A DNA stretch of 26,337 bases from an uncultured Clostridium sp. Lineage in GTDB: Bacteria; Bacillota; Clostridia; Clostridiales; Clostridiaceae. Each line of letters opens with the position of its first letter. The stretch's first letter is position 1. Below, piece after piece: positions 1 to 7,155 of the stretch. The translations under genes were made by a program, and so were the position numbers. The stretch spans positions 1 to 26,337 of the forward strand of contig NZ_CAAGHK010000027.1 in the NCBI RefSeq assembly GCF_900769625.1, read 5' to 3'. The notes beneath the pieces were generated by a model. That model was not told the origin of the DNA. It saw only the letters and a program-made list of their open reading frames with translations, and searched no databases.

Positions 1-114
1 ATTTGCTAATACAGTTGTGATTGCAGCTGTTAATGTAGTCTTACCGTGGTCAACGTGACCTATTGTACCAATGTTAACATGTGGCTTACTTCTTTCAAAT
101 TTCTCTTTTGCCAT
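1..114 (-). CDS. tuf: Elongation factor Tu, N-terminal 38 codons (runs off window)
   Basis: EF-Tu is the GTPase that delivers aminoacyl-tRNA to the ribosomal A site in the cytoplasm. Only the first 38 of the usual roughly 395 residues are present; the gene continues past base 1. The visible part starts [16 protein letters not shown] and contains the G1 P-loop GHVDHGKT at residues 19-26, which is diagnostic for the EF-Tu family. The ATG is preceded by a strong AGGAGG ribosome-binding site. It lies about 60 nt downstream of tRNA-Thr, and the promoter upstream of that tRNA probably drives both. In Clostridium the usual continuation is rpmG-secE-nusG; that part is inference, being outside the window. 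Confidence 0.97.
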
Positions 115-174
115 TTGAAAATTCCTCCTTTAAAATTGTAATAAACTTTGCCTAGCGTTTTTTCTTTTTTATTT

Positions 175-250
175 TGGAGCTCACAATCGGGATTGAACCG
201 ACGACCTCCACCTTACCAAGGTGACGCTCTGCCAACTGAGCTATGTGAGC
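175..250 (-). tRNA. tRNA-Thr (anticodon GGT)
   Basis: A complete 76-nt cloverleaf with encoded CCA. The acceptor stem GCTCACA pairs with TGTGAGC, the D stem GCTC with GAGC, and the anticodon stem TCACC with GGTGG (one G-T pair) around loop TTGGTAA, giving anticodon GGT for threonine ACC/ACU codons. The T arm has the standard TTCAATC loop. It sits between sigH and tuf, where clostridial genomes often carry tRNA-Thr. Confidence 0.97.
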
Positions 251-289
251 GCTTCGAAATCATATCGTTCCTTGATATACCAATTATAA

Positions 290-318
290 AGTTTACTATT
301 AATCTTTTTGTTTGTCAA
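290..318 (-). promoter_or_regulatory. Sigma-A-type promoter for tRNA-Thr and tuf
   Basis: On the minus strand TTGACA (313-318) is separated by 17 nt from TAAACT (290-295). The -35 is perfect and the -10 matches at four of six positions. The predicted start near base 283 is about 33 nt upstream of the tRNA-Thr 5' end. It lies just after the sigH stop codon, so it would supply high-level tRNA and EF-Tu transcription independently of sigH. Confidence 0.7.
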
Positions 319-327
319 TATAAATTA

Positions 328-948
328 TCACTTTACTTTCAAGCATTTTTCTAATTTTCTTTTAACCCTCTGAAGTGCATTATCTATTGATTTTGAATGC
401 CTTTCTAAATCACATGCAATCTCCTGGTACGACTTTCCATCTAGATAAGATGTAAGAACCTTTCTTTCCAGTCCTGATAATACTTCTGAGATTGTTTCTT
501 CTATGAACTGCATCTTCTCTTTACTGATCATTAGTTCTTCTGGATCGGAAATTTTTAATCCGGATAATACATCCAAAAGAGTTCTTTCAGATTCTTCTTC
601 ATATATTGGTTTATTCAATGATACATAAGTATTTAAAGGTATGTGCTTTTGTCTAGTAGCAGTTTTTATTGCCGTAATAATCTGTCTAGTCACACATATT
701 TCCGCAAAAGCCTTAAAAGATGTAGATTTTTCAGGATTGAAATCACGTATAGCTTTATATAATCCAATCATACCTTCCTGATAAATATCCTCTTTGTCAG
801 CACCTATAAGGAAATACGATTTCGCTTTAGCTTTTACAAAATTTTCATATTTGGAAATTAAATACTCTTGTGCCTTGTTATTGCCAGCCTTAGCCTCCAT
901 AACAACCTCTTCGTCTAGTTTATCTTTAAATTCTAAAAATCCTTTCAA
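328..948 (-). CDS. sigH: RNA polymerase sporulation sigma factor SigH
   Basis: A sigma-70-family factor directing early stationary-phase and sporulation transcription. Its 206 residues are close to the Bacillus SigH length. Region 2 contains the SigH-typical string YFLIGADKEDIYQEGMIGLY at about residues 45-64, followed by the strongly conserved TRQIITAIKTATRQKHIPLN stretch; region 4 near the C-terminus carries YLDGKSYQEIA and the RHSKSIDNALQRVKRKLEK recognition helix. The start is TTG with a modest GAGAG-type ribosome-binding site. A downstream ATG at residue 17 also has an upstream GAGG, but the TTG start keeps the N-terminal length seen in homologues. Its own promoter lies at 1000-1029. Gene order rlmB-rae1-sigH-tRNA-tuf matches the Firmicutes core arrangement. 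Confidence 0.96.
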   Translation of the reverse strand: MKGFLEFKDKLDEEVVMEAKAGNNKAQEYLISKYENFVKAKAKSYFLIGADKEDIYQEGMIGLYKAIRDFNPEKSTSFKAFAEICVTRQIITAIKTATRQKHIPLNTYVSLNKPIYEEESERTLLDVLSGLKISDPEELMISKEKMQFIEETISEVLSGLERKVLTSYLDGKSYQEIACDLERHSKSIDNALQRVKRKLEKCLKVK

Positions 949-999
949 CTATACTCTCTCAACTCTCTTCTTAAATTAAACTGCTCTACCTTTTAAACA

Positions 1000-1029
1000 A
1001 TTATACTCTAGTAAAATCGCTTTCGTCAA
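1000..1029 (-). promoter_or_regulatory. Sigma-A-type promoter for sigH
   Basis: On the minus strand TTGACG (1024-1029), an 18-nt spacer and a perfect TATAAT (1000-1005) lie in the 86-nt gap between rae1 and sigH. The predicted transcript would begin near 993, giving a leader of about 45 nt. It indicates that sigH can be transcribed separately from the synthetase operon upstream. Confidence 0.75.
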
Positions 1030-1034
1030 TCAAT

Positions 1035-1547
1035 TTACTTGCCTCTGCGCATTTCCTCCAGCTTTCTTGCTACATCTTCATTTATATTATCAACAACACT
1101 ATTTTTATGAGTAATTTTATTTTTATCAGTCTTGATAGTTATAGTTTTTTCCACTTTTAATACTTCATTATAGAACTCAATTGACGACATTCGCACTGCT
1201 CCTCTTTGAAAAATCGTCTGCTGTTCAAGATTGTCAGAAGTAACAACCATCACTTCATGTTTTCTTCCCATTTCATTTACATGACGTTCTATATAGGCAT
1301 CTGCTGTTTCACCATCTTTTGTAAATACAACTGATATATTTTTATTTATTTTTTCTTTCTTTTCTATGCTTCCTGAAACCTTATGAGCATCAAAAACTAA
1401 TATAATTCTGCACTCTTTATATACTCCATAATTATGCAGCTTATCAATAAGACTTTGTCTTGCACCATCAAAACTAACATCTTTCTTTTCTTTTAAGTCT
1501 GGCCAGCTATTTATTACATTATACCCATCTACGAAAATATTTTTCAT
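1035..1547 (-). CDS. rae1: NYN/PIN-like RNase, Rae1 (YacP) family
   Basis: Rae1 (YacP) of Bacillus subtilis is a ribosome-associated endoribonuclease that cleaves mRNA in the A site; this homologue is 170 residues, the usual length. The N-terminus MKNIFVDGYNVINSWPDL carries the first conserved acidic residue and the DGYNVI hallmark of the NYN fold. Further hallmarks are the VFDAHKVSG segment at about residues 51-59 and ETADAYIERH at about 99-108. The C-terminal part is basic and probably flexible. The start ATG follows AGAGG closely and lies 10 nt after rlmB, so both are cotranscribed. This is the same rlmB-rae1-sigH order as in Bacillus. The exact substrate here is inferred from the family. 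Confidence 0.9.
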   Translation of the reverse strand: MKNIFVDGYNVINSWPDLKEKKDVSFDGARQSLIDKLHNYGVYKECRIILVFDAHKVSGSIEKKEKINKNISVVFTKDGETADAYIERHVNEMGRKHEVMVVTSDNLEQQTIFQRGAVRMSSIEFYNEVLKVEKTITIKTDKNKITHKNSVVDNINEDVARKLEEMRRGK

Positions 1548-1557
1548 AGTTTACCTC

Positions 1558-2391
1558 TTATTTGAAACGTCCTTTAAGTACTTCATACATCATTATTCCA
1601 CCTGCAACAGATGCATTCAGCGAGTTAATCTTTCCAACCATTGGTATTTTTATAAGCTTATCGCATTTTTGAACTGTAAGCTTTGACATACCTCTTCCTT
1701 CATTTCCAATTACAAGAGCACATGCACCGCTATAATCTACTTCGTAGCTATATTCTTCTGCTCTTATATCTGTGCCGTAAATCCAGACTCCCTTTTCCTT
1801 AAGTTCATCAATTGTTGCGTTTATGTTATTTACTTTCGCAACTTTAACATGTTCTATTGCACCAACAGAAGATTTATACACTGTAGCAGTAACAGATGCA
1901 CTTCTTCTCTTTGGAATTATGATACCATGTACTCCAAATAATTCAGCTGTTCTTGCAATTGAACCTAAATTATGCGGATCTTCAACTTCATCAAGAATAA
2001 CAATAAATGGAGCTTCACCCTTTTCTACTGCTAAATCTAATATGTCCGATACCTCACAATATTTAAATGGAGTAACCTTGGCTATTACACCTTGATGAGT
2101 TTCACCATCACACATGCTGTCAAGCTTTCTCTTATCAACTTCTTTAATAAGTATTCTCTGATCTTTTGCTATTCCTACAATCGCATTTATCGAACCTTCA
2201 AGCTTGTTATTTGAAATATATAGAACCTCGATAGTTCTGTCTCCTTTTAATGCTTCCATAACAGCATTTCTTCCAATTACTATATCTTCTCTTTCCTCTT
2301 GCTGCATCACATTGTTAACTTTTCTTGGAGCATCATTTTTTCTATTTCTCTTAAAATTTGAATTATTATTCTTTTTTGATTTTTCCTGCAT
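1558..2391 (-). CDS. rlmB: 23S rRNA (guanosine-2'-O-)-methyltransferase RlmB, TrmH/SpoU family
   Basis: RlmB methylates the ribose 2'-OH of a 23S rRNA guanosine (G2251 in E. coli numbering) with S-adenosylmethionine, using the knotted SPOUT fold. The 277-residue protein has a basic, asparagine-rich N-terminal tail (about 35 residues), a substrate-binding domain starting GRNAVMEALKG, and then the three SpoU motifs: DEVEDPHNLGSIARTAELFG (about 134-153), ALVIGNEGRGMS (about 226-237) and IPMVGKINSLNASVAGGIMM (about 249-268). The start ATG follows GGGAGG. It lies 31 nt after mrnC and 10 nt before rae1. Bacillus yacO occupies the same position. TrmH-family substrate sites cannot be read from sequence alone, but synteny supports RlmB. 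Confidence 0.94.
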   Translation of the reverse strand: MQEKSKKNNNSNFKRNRKNDAPRKVNNVMQQEEREDIVIGRNAVMEALKGDRTIEVLYISNNKLEGSINAIVGIAKDQRILIKEVDKRKLDSMCDGETHQGVIAKVTPFKYCEVSDILDLAVEKGEAPFIVILDEVEDPHNLGSIARTAELFGVHGIIIPKRRSASVTATVYKSSVGAIEHVKVAKVNNINATIDELKEKGVWIYGTDIRAEEYSYEVDYSGACALVIGNEGRGMSKLTVQKCDKLIKIPMVGKINSLNASVAGGIMMYEVLKGRFK

Positions 2392-2422
2392 TATAAGACC
2401 TCCCTTAATTTATCCTTTGAGT

Positions 2423-2836
2423 TTATTTCATTACTTCTATGCTTTTATTGAATATGAATTCTAATCTGTCTTTTTTGCCACATAAGTATAAATATCCAAC
2501 TAATGCTTCAAAACCGGTTGCCATTCTATAATCTCTAACATCTGCATTTTTAGGGACTGTTGCTGATTTTGCATTACGTCCTCTTTTGTAAACTGCCTCT
2601 TCATCTTCAGTCAGTAATTCTTCAATATTATGCATTATAGTAGCTTGACTTTTTGCCTTAACATATTGAATTGCCTTGACATGGATTTTATTTGCTGATA
2701 AAGCCGTATTATTTGTTAATATGTAATTTCTAATAAAAATTTCATATACTCCATCACCAATCAATGCCAATTGAAGTGGACTAATCATTCTTGCTTCTAT
2801 TTCTGTGAATTCCCTTATTCTAAAATCATCTAACAT
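2423..2836 (-). CDS. mrnC: Mini-ribonuclease 3 (MrnC)
   Basis: Mini-III is a dimeric RNase III-fold enzyme without a dsRNA-binding domain that matures the ends of 23S rRNA. The 137-residue length fits a stand-alone RNase III domain. Visible signatures are LALIGDGVYE (about 27-36, first acidic metal-binding region), the RGRNAKSATVP segment (about 85-95), and ATGFEALVGYLYL (about 106-118, second acidic region). The start ATG follows AAAGGAG at good spacing. It is directly after cysS, the arrangement found in Bacillus (cysS-mrnC-rlmB). A stable hairpin precedes its ribosome-binding site, see 2851-2883. Confidence 0.95.
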   Translation of the reverse strand: MLDDFRIREFTEIEARMISPLQLALIGDGVYEIFIRNYILTNNTALSANKIHVKAIQYVKAKSQATIMHNIEELLTEDEEAVYKRGRNAKSATVPKNADVRDYRMATGFEALVGYLYLCGKKDRLEFIFNKSIEVMK

Positions 2837-2850
2837 TATAATTCTCCTTT

Positions 2851-2883
2851 AAATAAGGGCTGCAGATTCTGCAACCCTTATTT
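2851..2883 (-). promoter_or_regulatory. Intercistronic RNA hairpin between cysS and mrnC
   Basis: A 15-bp stem with a 3-nt loop sits between the cysS stop and the mrnC ribosome-binding site. Read as minus-strand RNA it is fully paired, including one G-U; read on the plus strand the same position is a C-A mismatch, so the structure fits the mRNA of this operon. It is followed by UUAAAGGAG rather than a run of U, so it is a poor terminator; a processing, stability or translation-control element is more likely. Confidence 0.6.
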
Positions 2884-2886
2884 TAA

Positions 2887-4287
2887 TTAATCAACTATTT
2901 TCCATCTTACACCTTGTGGTGTATCTTCTAACACAATATTTCTAGCTTTTAGATCATCTCTTATTTTATCAGCTAATGCAAAATCTCTATTCTTTCTAGC
3001 TTCCTGTCTTTTATTAATTAATTCCTCAACTTCAGATTCTAAAGATTTTTCTTCAGTTTTTTGAAGAATTCCAAGCGGACTTCCAAGCTCTCTGATTAAT
3101 GCTAATGCACCTTCACATAATTCAACAGAAGAATCTATGCTCACATTATTGTTTATGTCTTTTATTAAATCAAATAATACTGAAATACCATCGGCAGTAT
3201 TGAAATCATCATCCATCTTTTCAATGAATTTTTGTCTGTGCTTATCTAAAGACTTTAAATAAACCTTTTCTTCATCATCTGCTTCTTTTCTGCTGACTTC
3301 ATTGATTAAGTTTTCAAGATTATTTATACAATTATATAATCTTTCAACAGAAGACTTCGCTGAATCTAAAAGTTCAGCGCTGAAATTTATTTGAGTTCTA
3401 TAATGTCCTGATAACATTAAGAATCTTATTACATCTGAATTATAATTTTTTAATGCTTCTCTGGCAGTAACGAAATTATTTTCTGACTTAGACATCTTCT
3501 TATTATCAACATTAACAAATGCAGCATGCATCCAGTAGTTTGCAAATTTCTTTCCTGTTACAGCTTCACTTTGAGCTATTTCATTTTCATGATGTGGGAA
3601 TTTTAAATCCATTCCTCCTCCATGAATATCAATAGTGTCTCCTAATAATTTCTTTGCCATACATGAACATTCAATATGCCATCCTGGTCTTCCTGGTCCC
3701 CAAGGACTTTCCCAAGATGGTTCACCTGGTTTTTGTGATTTCCATACAGCAAAATCCATTGGATCTTTCTTTCTTTCATCAACAGTAATTCTAGCACCTG
3801 CCTGAAGATCTTCTAGATTCTGACCACATAATTTCCCATAGGCTTCAAACTTCTTAGTGCTGAAATAAACATCTCCATCAACTTCATAAGCAAATCCATT
3901 GTCTATCAATGCTTTCACAAAATCAACAACTTCCTGAATATACTCTGTAGCTCTTGGATTTACTGTAGCTCTCTTTATCTGAAGTCCATCAGCATCTTTA
4001 TAGTATTCTTCAATAAATTTATCACCAAGCTCTTTTACTGTAATTCCTTCAGCATTTGCTTTGTTTATCATTTTATCATCGATATCTGTAAAGTTTTGAA
4101 CAAATGTAACCTTATATCCTCTATATTCTAAGTATTTTCTTATTGTATCGAATATTACAAAAGTCCTTCCGTTACCAATATGAAAATAATTATATACAGT
4201 TGGCCCGCATACATACATCTTTACTTCGCCTGGGACAATAGGCACAAATTCTTCTTTTTGTCTCGTTAAACTATTATATAGCTTCAC
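2887..4287 (-). CDS. cysS: Cysteinyl-tRNA synthetase
   Basis: A class Ia aminoacyl-tRNA synthetase that charges tRNA-Cys; 466 residues, the normal bacterial size. Order of signatures: zinc-ligand cysteine in YVCGPTVYN (about 25-33), the HIGH-type motif HIGNGRTFV (about 37-45), the central WHIECSCMA and GGMDLKFPHHENEIAQSEA segment (about 203-243, remaining zinc ligands), the catalytic KMSKS loop (about 265-269), then the helical anticodon-recognition region and a C-terminal helical hairpin. The start is GTG with a strong GGGAGG. It follows proS by 18 nt, so the T-box upstream of proS probably also affects its supply. In Bacillus cysS belongs to gltX-cysE-cysS; here gltX and cysE are absent. 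Confidence 0.97.
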   Translation of the reverse strand: MKLYNSLTRQKEEFVPIVPGEVKMYVCGPTVYNYFHIGNGRTFVIFDTIRKYLEYRGYKVTFVQNFTDIDDKMINKANAEGITVKELGDKFIEEYYKDADGLQIKRATVNPRATEYIQEVVDFVKALIDNGFAYEVDGDVYFSTKKFEAYGKLCGQNLEDLQAGARITVDERKKDPMDFAVWKSQKPGEPSWESPWGPGRPGWHIECSCMAKKLLGDTIDIHGGGMDLKFPHHENEIAQSEAVTGKKFANYWMHAAFVNVDNKKMSKSENNFVTAREALKNYNSDVIRFLMLSGHYRTQINFSAELLDSAKSSVERLYNCINNLENLINEVSRKEADDEEKVYLKSLDKHRQKFIEKMDDDFNTADGISVLFDLIKDINNNVSIDSSVELCEGALALIRELGSPLGILQKTEEKSLESEVEELINKRQEARKNRDFALADKIRDDLKARNIVLEDTPQGVRWKIVD

Positions 4288-4305
4288 TTCTATTACCTCC
4301 CAATA

Positions 4306-6018
4306 TTATCTTAATTTCATATTATTTTTTTCAAATTCACCTTTTACAATGCTACATACATCACTTATCTTAACTACTTCCATTTCGCCATTTCTAAGTT
4401 TGAATTCAACTTCTCCATCAGTAATCTTTTTACCAACAGTAACTCTCATTGGAATTCCCATAAGTTCAGAATCCTTAAACTTAACTCCTGCTCTTTCGTT
4501 TCTGTCATCAAGAAGTACTTCAACTCCCATAGAAGTTAATTGTTCATATAATTCATTGGCAACTTTAACTTGTTCTTCATCCTTGACATTTACAGGAATA
4601 ACTGAAATATGATATGGAGCAACTGATAGTGGCCATACGATTCCATTTTCATCATGATGCTGTTCTATTATTGATGCTAATGTTCTTGTAACTCCGATTC
4701 CATAGCATCCCATTACAAATGGCTTTTCCTTACCATCTTCATCTATAAAGTTTGCATTCATTGCTGCTGAATACTTAGTTCCAAGCTTGAATATATGACC
4801 AACTTCTGTACCTCTTGCTATTGTGATTGGAGCACCGCAACATTGGCATTTTTCACCTTCAGTTACATTTCTAAAATCTCCAACAGTTCCTTCAAAATCT
4901 CTTCCATAGTTTACATTTTCAACGTGGTATCCAGTTTCATTAGCACCAGCTATGAAGTTATACATATTAGCAACTTCTTCATCTACTAATAGTATATCCA
5001 CTTTTATTCCAATTGGACCAGCAAATCCTACTGCTGCACCTGTTGCATTTTGAACTTCTTCATTGCTTGCTAAATCAAGGTTTGTAACTTCACCAACTGC
5101 ATTTGCAACCTTAACTTCATTTATTTCTCTATCTCCTCTTACCATTACAGCAACAATTTTACCATCAGCGTTGAATAGGATAGTTTTTGCAAATTTCTTT
5201 GCATCTGCATTAAAGAAAGCGGCTACTTCTTCAATAGTTCTTGCATTCGGTGTTTCAACTTTCTTTACTTCTTTTAATTCAGTCTTTTCTTCTTTTTCTG
5301 AACAAGATACTGCTTTTTCTATATTAGCAGCATAGTTACAGTTGCTGCAGAATACTACATCATCTTCTCCAACTTCTGATTTAACCATGAATTCTGCTGA
5401 GTTAGAACCACCTATTGCACCAGAATCAGCCTCAACACATTTTGCATCTAATCCACATCTGTTGAATATCTTAACATATGCATCATGCATCTTATCGAAA
5501 ACTATATCTAAACCTGCCTGATCTTTATCAAAACTGTATGCATCTTTCATGATAAATTCTCTAGATCTCATAACACCAAATCTTGGTCTACGTTCATCTC
5601 TGTACTTAGTTTGAATTTGGTATAAGTTAAGTGGAAGTTGTTTGTACGATTTAATCTCATTTCTTGCTATATCTGTGAATACTTCTTCATGAGTAGGTCC
5701 TAAACAGAAATCTCTTGCTCCTCTATCTTTTACTCTGAACATTTCTGCTCCGTAAGCATCCCATCTGCCTGATTCCTGCCATAATTCAGCTGGTATCATA
5801 GCTGAAGCAAGGAATTCCTGTGCTCCTGCCGCATTCATTTCTTCTCTTACGATATCTTCTACATTTTTAAGAACTTTTAATCCTAATGGCATGTAGTTAT
5901 ATATACCTGCAGCCATCTTTCTTATCATTCCAGCTCTTAACATAAGTTTGTGACTGTCAATTTCAGCTTCTGCTGGTACTTCTCTTAATGTAGAGATTAA
6001 CATATTGGACATTTTCAT
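4306..6018 (-). CDS. proS: Prolyl-tRNA synthetase, bacterial type with editing domain
   Basis: A class IIa synthetase charging tRNA-Pro; 570 residues, as expected for the bacterial form with an inserted editing domain. Motif 1 lies near the N-terminus (KMAAGIYNYMPLGLKVLKNV), motif 2 around residues 138-148 (YRDERRPRFGV) after the GPTHEEVFTD segment, and motif 3 near residue 440 (GCYGIGVTRTLASIIEQ). The YbaK-like editing insertion covers about 225-400 and clears misacylated alanine in this family. The C-terminal anticodon-binding domain begins around SVIPVNVKDEEQV. The ATG has AGGAGG 8-10 nt upstream. It is preceded by a proline T-box leader at 6201-6415, and leads an operon with cysS, mrnC, rlmB and rae1. 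Confidence 0.97.
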   Translation of the reverse strand: MKMSNMLISTLREVPAEAEIDSHKLMLRAGMIRKMAAGIYNYMPLGLKVLKNVEDIVREEMNAAGAQEFLASAMIPAELWQESGRWDAYGAEMFRVKDRGARDFCLGPTHEEVFTDIARNEIKSYKQLPLNLYQIQTKYRDERRPRFGVMRSREFIMKDAYSFDKDQAGLDIVFDKMHDAYVKIFNRCGLDAKCVEADSGAIGGSNSAEFMVKSEVGEDDVVFCSNCNYAANIEKAVSCSEKEEKTELKEVKKVETPNARTIEEVAAFFNADAKKFAKTILFNADGKIVAVMVRGDREINEVKVANAVGEVTNLDLASNEEVQNATGAAVGFAGPIGIKVDILLVDEEVANMYNFIAGANETGYHVENVNYGRDFEGTVGDFRNVTEGEKCQCCGAPITIARGTEVGHIFKLGTKYSAAMNANFIDEDGKEKPFVMGCYGIGVTRTLASIIEQHHDENGIVWPLSVAPYHISVIPVNVKDEEQVKVANELYEQLTSMGVEVLLDDRNERAGVKFKDSELMGIPMRVTVGKKITDGEVEFKLRNGEMEVVKISDVCSIVKGEFEKNNMKLR

Positions 6019-6200
6019 ATTAAAATTCCTCCTATTGATTATGCATTATTATTTATATAATGATTAAATACTTTACAATTTTAATCAATTAAAATATTAC
6101 GTTTATTAAAACTTTTAAGATTTAACTGTTTAATGACAATATATAAGTTATGGTTATCAAAAAACTTTTAAAATATAAGTATTTATATTTTTGAACAATA

Positions 6201-6415
6201 AAAAATCACCCTAATAAATATATTAGGGCGATTTAACTCGCGGTACCACCTAAATTTGTTCTCTAAATAATGATAACGGTATTAAACCGATAGTTTTTTC
6301 CTACTGCTCCGAAGCTGGTTCAAAGTCTGTTAAAAGTCTTACAGCCTATGGACTTTTTCTCTTAAATGGCGACTCCTACTATTCTTCATCATTGCTCTAA
6401 AATTTCATTTAATTT
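6201..6415 (-). promoter_or_regulatory. Proline T-box riboswitch with terminator, upstream of proS
   Basis: The leader senses uncharged tRNA-Pro and allows proS read-through when proline charging falls. The T-box core AGGTGGTACCGCG is at 6239-6251; its UGGU (6245-6248) would pair with an ACCA tRNA end, which fits an A discriminator. Stem I begins with an AGUA sequence after the GAAGAA helix and ends with a TTTGAA-CCA-GCTTCGGAGC segment, which aligns with other T-box specifier loops and gives specifier CCA (6316-6318), a proline codon. The competing terminator is the 14-bp hairpin at 6201-6234 (AAATCGCCCTAATA pairing with TATTAGGGTGATTT) followed by T residues. Downstream, an unusually long AT-rich stretch of about 180 nt (6019-6200) precedes proS; I see no gene in it. 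Confidence 0.95.
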
Positions 6416-6421
6416 TAATTT

Positions 6422-6450
6422 ATTATAACTTTTAAAAAAATTCCTGTCAA
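6422..6450 (-). promoter_or_regulatory. Perfect-consensus sigma-A promoter for the proS T-box
   Basis: Minus-strand TTGACA (6445-6450), a 17-nt spacer and TATAAT (6422-6427) match consensus at all twelve positions. The predicted start near 6415 coincides with the first helix of the T-box. The -35 begins only 5 nt after the ispD stop, so this operon starts right behind yacL-ispD. A fully consensus promoter with attenuation control fits a gene regulated at termination and not at initiation. Confidence 0.9.
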
Positions 6451-6454
6451 TATA

Positions 6455-7129
6455 CTAAGCTTTAACCAAATATTGTGCTAATATCAAATCTTCCGGTGTT
6501 GTTATTTTAATATTTGTATACTCTCCTTCGTATATATACACATCATTTCCAAAAAGTTCAGCAACCATTGTATCATCAGTCACTTCTAATCTGTTTTTTT
6601 TAACTTTTTCATGGCATTTTAGTATCATGTCATAATTAAAAATCTGTGGAGTCTGTACTGCTACAAGTCTTCTTCTTTCAGGCGTTTCAACAGAAAAACT
6701 CTCTGTATTCTTCACTTTAATTGTATCTTTAGGCATAACACCTGGTGCTGCTGCACCGTATAATTCTGCATATCTAATACCATCATCAATAATTTTTTCA
6801 GATACAAATGGTCTTGCACCATCATGAATTAAAACTATGTCTGATCCTTCTGCTTTTCTAAGTCCATTATATACAGAATCCTGTCTTTCCTTTCCTCCTA
6901 AAGCAATTGAATCGACCTTTAAATTATATTTATCTAAAACTTCTCTCTGGCATAATTCTAATTCGTCCTCAGGAATTACCAGTATAACTTTATCTATATT
7001 ATTATTATTTATAAAACGATTAAGAGTGTAGTAAAGAATGGGTCTTCCATTCAAATCAATATACTGCTTGCTTTGAACAGAACCCATTCTCTTACCTCTC
7101 CCTCCAGCTAATACAATTGCACTAACCAT
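6455..7129 (-). CDS. ispD: 2-C-methyl-D-erythritol 4-phosphate cytidylyltransferase
   Basis: IspD couples MEP with CTP to give CDP-ME in the non-mevalonate isoprenoid pathway. The 224-residue protein has the N-terminal nucleotidyltransferase signature AIVLAGGRGKRMG (about 4-16), the KQYIDLNGRPILYYTL segment, LGGKERQDSVYNGL (about 77-90), the metal-binding HDGARPFV (about 102-109), RLEVTDDTMVAE (about 180-191) and the C-terminal NIKITTPEDLILAQ. The ATG follows AAAAGGAG with a slightly long spacing. It is 26 nt downstream of yacL, as in Bacillus. The usual next gene ispF is missing from this window; its place is taken by the proS T-box promoter. Confidence 0.96.
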   Translation of the reverse strand: MVSAIVLAGGRGKRMGSVQSKQYIDLNGRPILYYTLNRFINNNNIDKVILVIPEDELELCQREVLDKYNLKVDSIALGGKERQDSVYNGLRKAEGSDIVLIHDGARPFVSEKIIDDGIRYAELYGAAAPGVMPKDTIKVKNTESFSVETPERRRLVAVQTPQIFNYDMILKCHEKVKKNRLEVTDDTMVAELFGNDVYIYEGEYTNIKITTPEDLILAQYLVKA

Positions 7130-7155
7130 TTAGAAAAGTCTCCTTTTAATTTTAT

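Noticed and set aside
148..354. 68-codon plus-strand ORF
   Set aside because: It runs through tRNA-Thr in antisense and through its promoter, with no Shine-Dalgarno.
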